Assembly: GCF_003148565.1 (NCBI RefSeq)
Contig: NZ_QGGL01000010.1
Coordinates: 115,669-179,668, forward strand
Source of the DNA: Tumebacillus permanentifrigoris
GTDB taxonomy: Bacteria; Bacillota; Bacilli; Tumebacillales; Tumebacillaceae
DNA: 64,000 bases
Reading direction: 5' to 3'
Part shown: positions 61,423 to 64,000 of the stretch, in pieces
Layout: every line of letters begins with the position of its first letter
How positions within the stretch are numbered: position 1 is the stretch's first letter
Notes under the pieces: model-generated
Database searches by the model: none
What the model saw: only the letters and a program-made list of their open reading frames with translations
What the model was told of the DNA's origin: nothing
Position numbers and translations under genes: made by a program

Positions 61423-62849
61423 TCAAGCGGACCGCAGAACAGATCGCTCGCCTCGCAGGTGGGAATCTGGTGCAAGGGGAGGGCGCCTTGCTCGTACACG
61501 GGATCGCCACCGACACGCGCAAGGACATGACAGGTCGGCTGTTCGTCCCGATCGTCGGCGAGCGTTTTGATGGTCATGACTTTATTGAAGCAGCGGTCGA
61601 CCAAGGGGCGACCGCTGCGCTGTGGCAGGCGGGCACACCCGTTCCGGCAAAAGCGCAAGGACTTGCGCTGATCGAAGTCGCGGACACGTTGGTCGGTCTG
61701 CAACGCTTGGCAGCCGGCTATCGCAACGAGTTGCAAAACCTCCGCGTCATCGGGGTCACCGGTTCGAATGGGAAAACATCGACCAAAGACCTGCTGGCCT
61801 CCGTGCTGTCGGAGCGCTTCAAGGTGCAACAGACGCTGGGCAACCTCAACAACCACATCGGCGTCCCGCTGATGCTCCTGCATCTGGAGGAGGGGACGGA
61901 AGTTGCGGTGTTGGAGATGGGCATGAACCACCGCCATGAGATCGCGTTGCTCGCAGAGCTGGCGGCTCCGCTGATCGGCGTGATCACGAACATCGGCGAG
62001 GCGCACATCGAGTATCTGGGCTCGCGGGGCGGTATTGCTGACGCCAAGTGTGAGTTGATCGAAGCGCTGCCGCCGAGCGGTAAAGCGATTCTTTTTGGCG
62101 ACGAACCCCTGCTGCGCGAACGAGCAGGTCTGACCCAAGCGCCGGTGGTGTGGTTTGGCTTCGGGGAAGGCAATGACATCCGCGCAGTCGAAGTGGAGAA
62201 CCTTGGCATCGAGGGCTCGCGCTTCCAATTGGCCGGGGAAAAGGGAACGTACACGCTCCCCGTGCCTGGCCTGCATCAGCTCGGCAACGCGCTGGCGGCG
62301 GTTGCGGTGGGCGAAGAACTCGGCATGACCCGCGAGGAGATCAAGCGAGGTCTCGCTCAGGCGAAACTAACGGCCAGACGCTTTGAAGTCCACCAAGCCA
62401 GCTTTGCTTGGCTGGTGGAACCGATCGCGGCAACAAGCCCACAAGGGACCGTCATCGACGATGCCTACAACGCGTCACCCACCTCCATGCGAGCGGCCCT
62501 CGCGATGCTTGACGAGATGCCGGGCGGCTACAAAGTCGCCGCGCTCGGCGGTATGCTCGAACTCGGCCCGGACTCGGTGCTGATGCATCGCGAGACGGGC
62601 GCCTACCTCGCCAGTTTGCAGATTGCCGAACTGGTCTGCATCGGTGACTTGGCGCTCGACATCGCGGTGGGAGCGCGCGAGGGCGGTTTTGGCGGCCTGA
62701 TCCATGAAGTGGTCGACAAGCCGCAAGCGATCGAGTACCTTGAAAATGTGCTGACCCATCATGCACAAGACGAAACAGGCGGGGCGATTGTCCTCGTCAA
62801 ATCTTCGCTTGGAATCGGGCTCGTCGATGTTGTGCGGGCGTTGACCTAA
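61419..62849 (+). CDS. murF: UDP-N-acetylmuramoyl-tripeptide--D-alanyl-D-alanine ligase MurF
   Basis: 476 residues, starting in the murE stop codon (ATGA). Mur ligase features: [50 protein letters not shown] and the C-terminal [18 protein letters not shown] with [11 protein letters not shown]. It joins D-Ala-D-Ala to the UDP-MurNAc-tripeptide in the cytoplasm. Confidence 0.95.
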   Translation: MIKRTAEQIARLAGGNLVQGEGALLVHGIATDTRKDMTGRLFVPIVGERFDGHDFIEAAVDQGATAALWQAGTPVPAKAQGLALIEVADTLVGLQRLAAGYRNELQNLRVIGVTGSNGKTSTKDLLASVLSERFKVQQTLGNLNNHIGVPLMLLHLEEGTEVAVLEMGMNHRHEIALLAELAAPLIGVITNIGEAHIEYLGSRGGIADAKCELIEALPPSGKAILFGDEPLLRERAGLTQAPVVWFGFGEGNDIRAVEVENLGIEGSRFQLAGEKGTYTLPVPGLHQLGNALAAVAVGEELGMTREEIKRGLAQAKLTARRFEVHQASFAWLVEPIAATSPQGTVIDDAYNASPTSMRAALAMLDEMPGGYKVAALGGMLELGPDSVLMHRETGAYLASLQIAELVCIGDLALDIAVGAREGGFGGLIHEVVDKPQAIEYLENVLTHHAQDETGGAIVLVKSSLGIGLVDVVRALT

Positions 62850-62881
62850 GCTGCGGAGTTACTAGGGGAGGACCAAAGGTC

Positions 62882-63847
62882 ATGGATATCACGATCATGT
62901 TGTGGACGACGGGGGTCGCGTTTCTTATCGCGGTGATCCTGGGACCACTATTCATTCCATTTTTACGTCGCCTGAAATTCGGGCAATCGATCCGTCAAGA
63001 AGGCCCGCAAAGCCACCAGAAAAAGTCTGGCACGCCGACGATGGGCGGTATGATCTTCCTCGTCGCCTTGACGATCACGACTTTGAAATTCTCAGACCGC
63101 GAGTTTGAGACGTATCTATTGCTTTTTGTCACGATCGGCTATGGGATCGTCGGGTTCCTCGACGATTACATCAAAGTCGCGCTCAAGCGCAATCTGGGCT
63201 TGAAAGCTCGCCAGAAACTGCTCGGGCAGATCATCCTCGGCGTGGTGTTGTACGTCGTCTTGTATTACGCGGGCATCATCGATATGAAAGTTAACATCCC
63301 GTTCATCGACACCCCGCTCAACCTCGGGTTCTTCTACCTGCCGTTCCTCGTGCTGATGGTGATCGGGATGTCGAACGCGGTCAACCTGACCGACGGTCTG
63401 GATGGTCTGGCCGCAGGGACGACCGCCATCGCGTTTGGGTCTTACGCAATCCTCGCATGGTGGACGTCGAACATGGAAGTCGCGGTCTTCTGCGCGGCGA
63501 CGGTCGGTGCGTTGCTTGGCTTCCTCGTCTTCAACGTGCATCCTGCGAAAGTGTTCATGGGTGACACCGGGTCGCTCGCGCTCGGGGGCGCACTGGCGAC
63601 GGTTGCGATCTTGACCAAGACGGAGATCTACGTGTTCTTGATCGGTGGCGTGTTCGTGGCGGAAGTGCTGTCTGTCATCCTGCAGGTCATCTCGTTCCAG
63701 ACATTTGGTCGCCGCATCTTCAAGATGTCACCGCTGCACCATCACTTTGAGTTGATCGGTTGGTCGGAGTGGCGCGTTGTCGGCACCTTTTGGACCGTCG
63801 GGCTGTTGCTCGCTGTCGGTTCGTTGGCGCTGTACCTGAAACCGTAG
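62882..63847 (+). CDS. mraY: Phospho-N-acetylmuramoyl-pentapeptide-transferase MraY
   Basis: 321 residues, about ten membrane helices. [47 protein letters not shown] and the C-terminal PLHHHFEL histidines are all present. It transfers phospho-MurNAc-pentapeptide to undecaprenyl phosphate, forming lipid I in the membrane. GGGGAGGA precedes the ATG. Confidence 0.96.
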   Translation: MDITIMLWTTGVAFLIAVILGPLFIPFLRRLKFGQSIRQEGPQSHQKKSGTPTMGGMIFLVALTITTLKFSDREFETYLLLFVTIGYGIVGFLDDYIKVALKRNLGLKARQKLLGQIILGVVLYVVLYYAGIIDMKVNIPFIDTPLNLGFFYLPFLVLMVIGMSNAVNLTDGLDGLAAGTTAIAFGSYAILAWWTSNMEVAVFCAATVGALLGFLVFNVHPAKVFMGDTGSLALGGALATVAILTKTEIYVFLIGGVFVAEVLSVILQVISFQTFGRRIFKMSPLHHHFELIGWSEWRVVGTFWTVGLLLAVGSLALYLKP

Positions 63848-63860
63848 GGAGAGACACACA

Positions 63861-64000
63861 GTGACGTACACAGGACAACAAATTCTCGTGCTCGGTCTGG
63901 CGCGCTCCGGCGCGGCGGCCGCACGACTGTTGCATCAACAGGGTGCAAACGTCGTCATCAATGACCAAAAGCCGCTGGCGGACGATCCGTTGGCGGCTGA
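63861..64000 (+). CDS. murD: UDP-N-acetylmuramoylalanine--D-glutamate ligase MurD (5' part)
   Basis: 46 codons before the window ends, GTG start behind AGGGAGAG. The N-terminal nucleotide-fold [16 protein letters not shown] and VVINDQKPL are typical of MurD, and the position directly after mraY fits. It adds D-Glu to UDP-MurNAc-L-Ala. Confidence 0.9.
   Translation, partial: MTYTGQQILVLGLARSGAAAARLLHQQGANVVINDQKPLADDPLAA

Noticed and set aside
1-64000. CRISPR arrays, tRNA/rRNA genes, IS elements or prophage genes
   Set aside because: No regularly spaced repeats, CCA-ended cloverleafs, rRNA signatures, transposase or phage structural genes were found.

Overview
The window reads as chromosome of an endospore-forming Gram-positive bacterium (Bacilli/Firmicutes type, about 55% GC by eye). 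It carries spoVD inside a mraZ-rsmH-ftsL-pbpB-spoVD-murE-murF-mraY-murD cluster, a yngH-HB-G-F-E type leucine-degradation operon in Bacillus order, a YuzB-like gene, BipA, a diaminopimelate-type MurE, purine-rich ribosome binding sites and frequent GTG/TTG starts. A Tumebacillus/Alicyclobacillaceae-like host fits, but this is an inference from gene content. No tRNA, rRNA, CRISPR array or transposase was seen.

Layout. 1-6.6 kb: start of a leftward gene, an orphan oligopeptide-binding lipoprotein, a small hypothetical gene, a membrane GAF/tandem-GGDEF protein, an alpha/beta hydrolase, an EamA transporter and a small membrane protein. 6.7-8.1 kb, leftward: an XRE-TPR regulator translationally coupled to a 42-residue exported pro-peptide, which looks like a peptide quorum-sensing pair. 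It is divergent from fixABCX (8.4-11.9 kb). 12-21.5 kb: Uma2 nuclease, GNAT, lspA, an ABC-F ATPase, an SDR, modAB without modC, bipA, a YuzB-like gene and small hypotheticals.

21.5-38.8 kb is the most unusual part: one long rightward operon behind a near-consensus sigma-A promoter embedded in AATTGACG repeats. It encodes seven proteins without visible signal peptides. Two are large paralogous beta-propeller-like proteins. Two are paralogues, one of which carries an added glycine-rich tail. The others are a second glycine-rich protein, a pentapeptide-repeat protein and a single-module type I polyketide synthase (KS-AT-DH-KR-ACP). An unnamed 60-75-residue module recurs in two of the proteins. 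I know of no described system with this content.

38.8-53.5 kb: an A-type Fe-S carrier, thiol peroxidase, an SDR, a hydrolase, the leucine/isovalerate degradation operon (biotin carboxylase, biotin carrier, HMG-CoA lyase, methylglutaconyl-CoA hydratase, carboxyltransferase), a cytochrome P450, a (p)ppGpp synthetase overlapping a ketopantoate reductase, a strong candidate structured small RNA, an XRE regulator with a palindromic operator, and a divergent HxlR/old-yellow-enzyme pair with a palindromic operator. 53.5-64 kb: the division and cell-wall cluster, preceded by MraZ-box repeats and two LexA-like boxes. It runs off the right edge inside murD.
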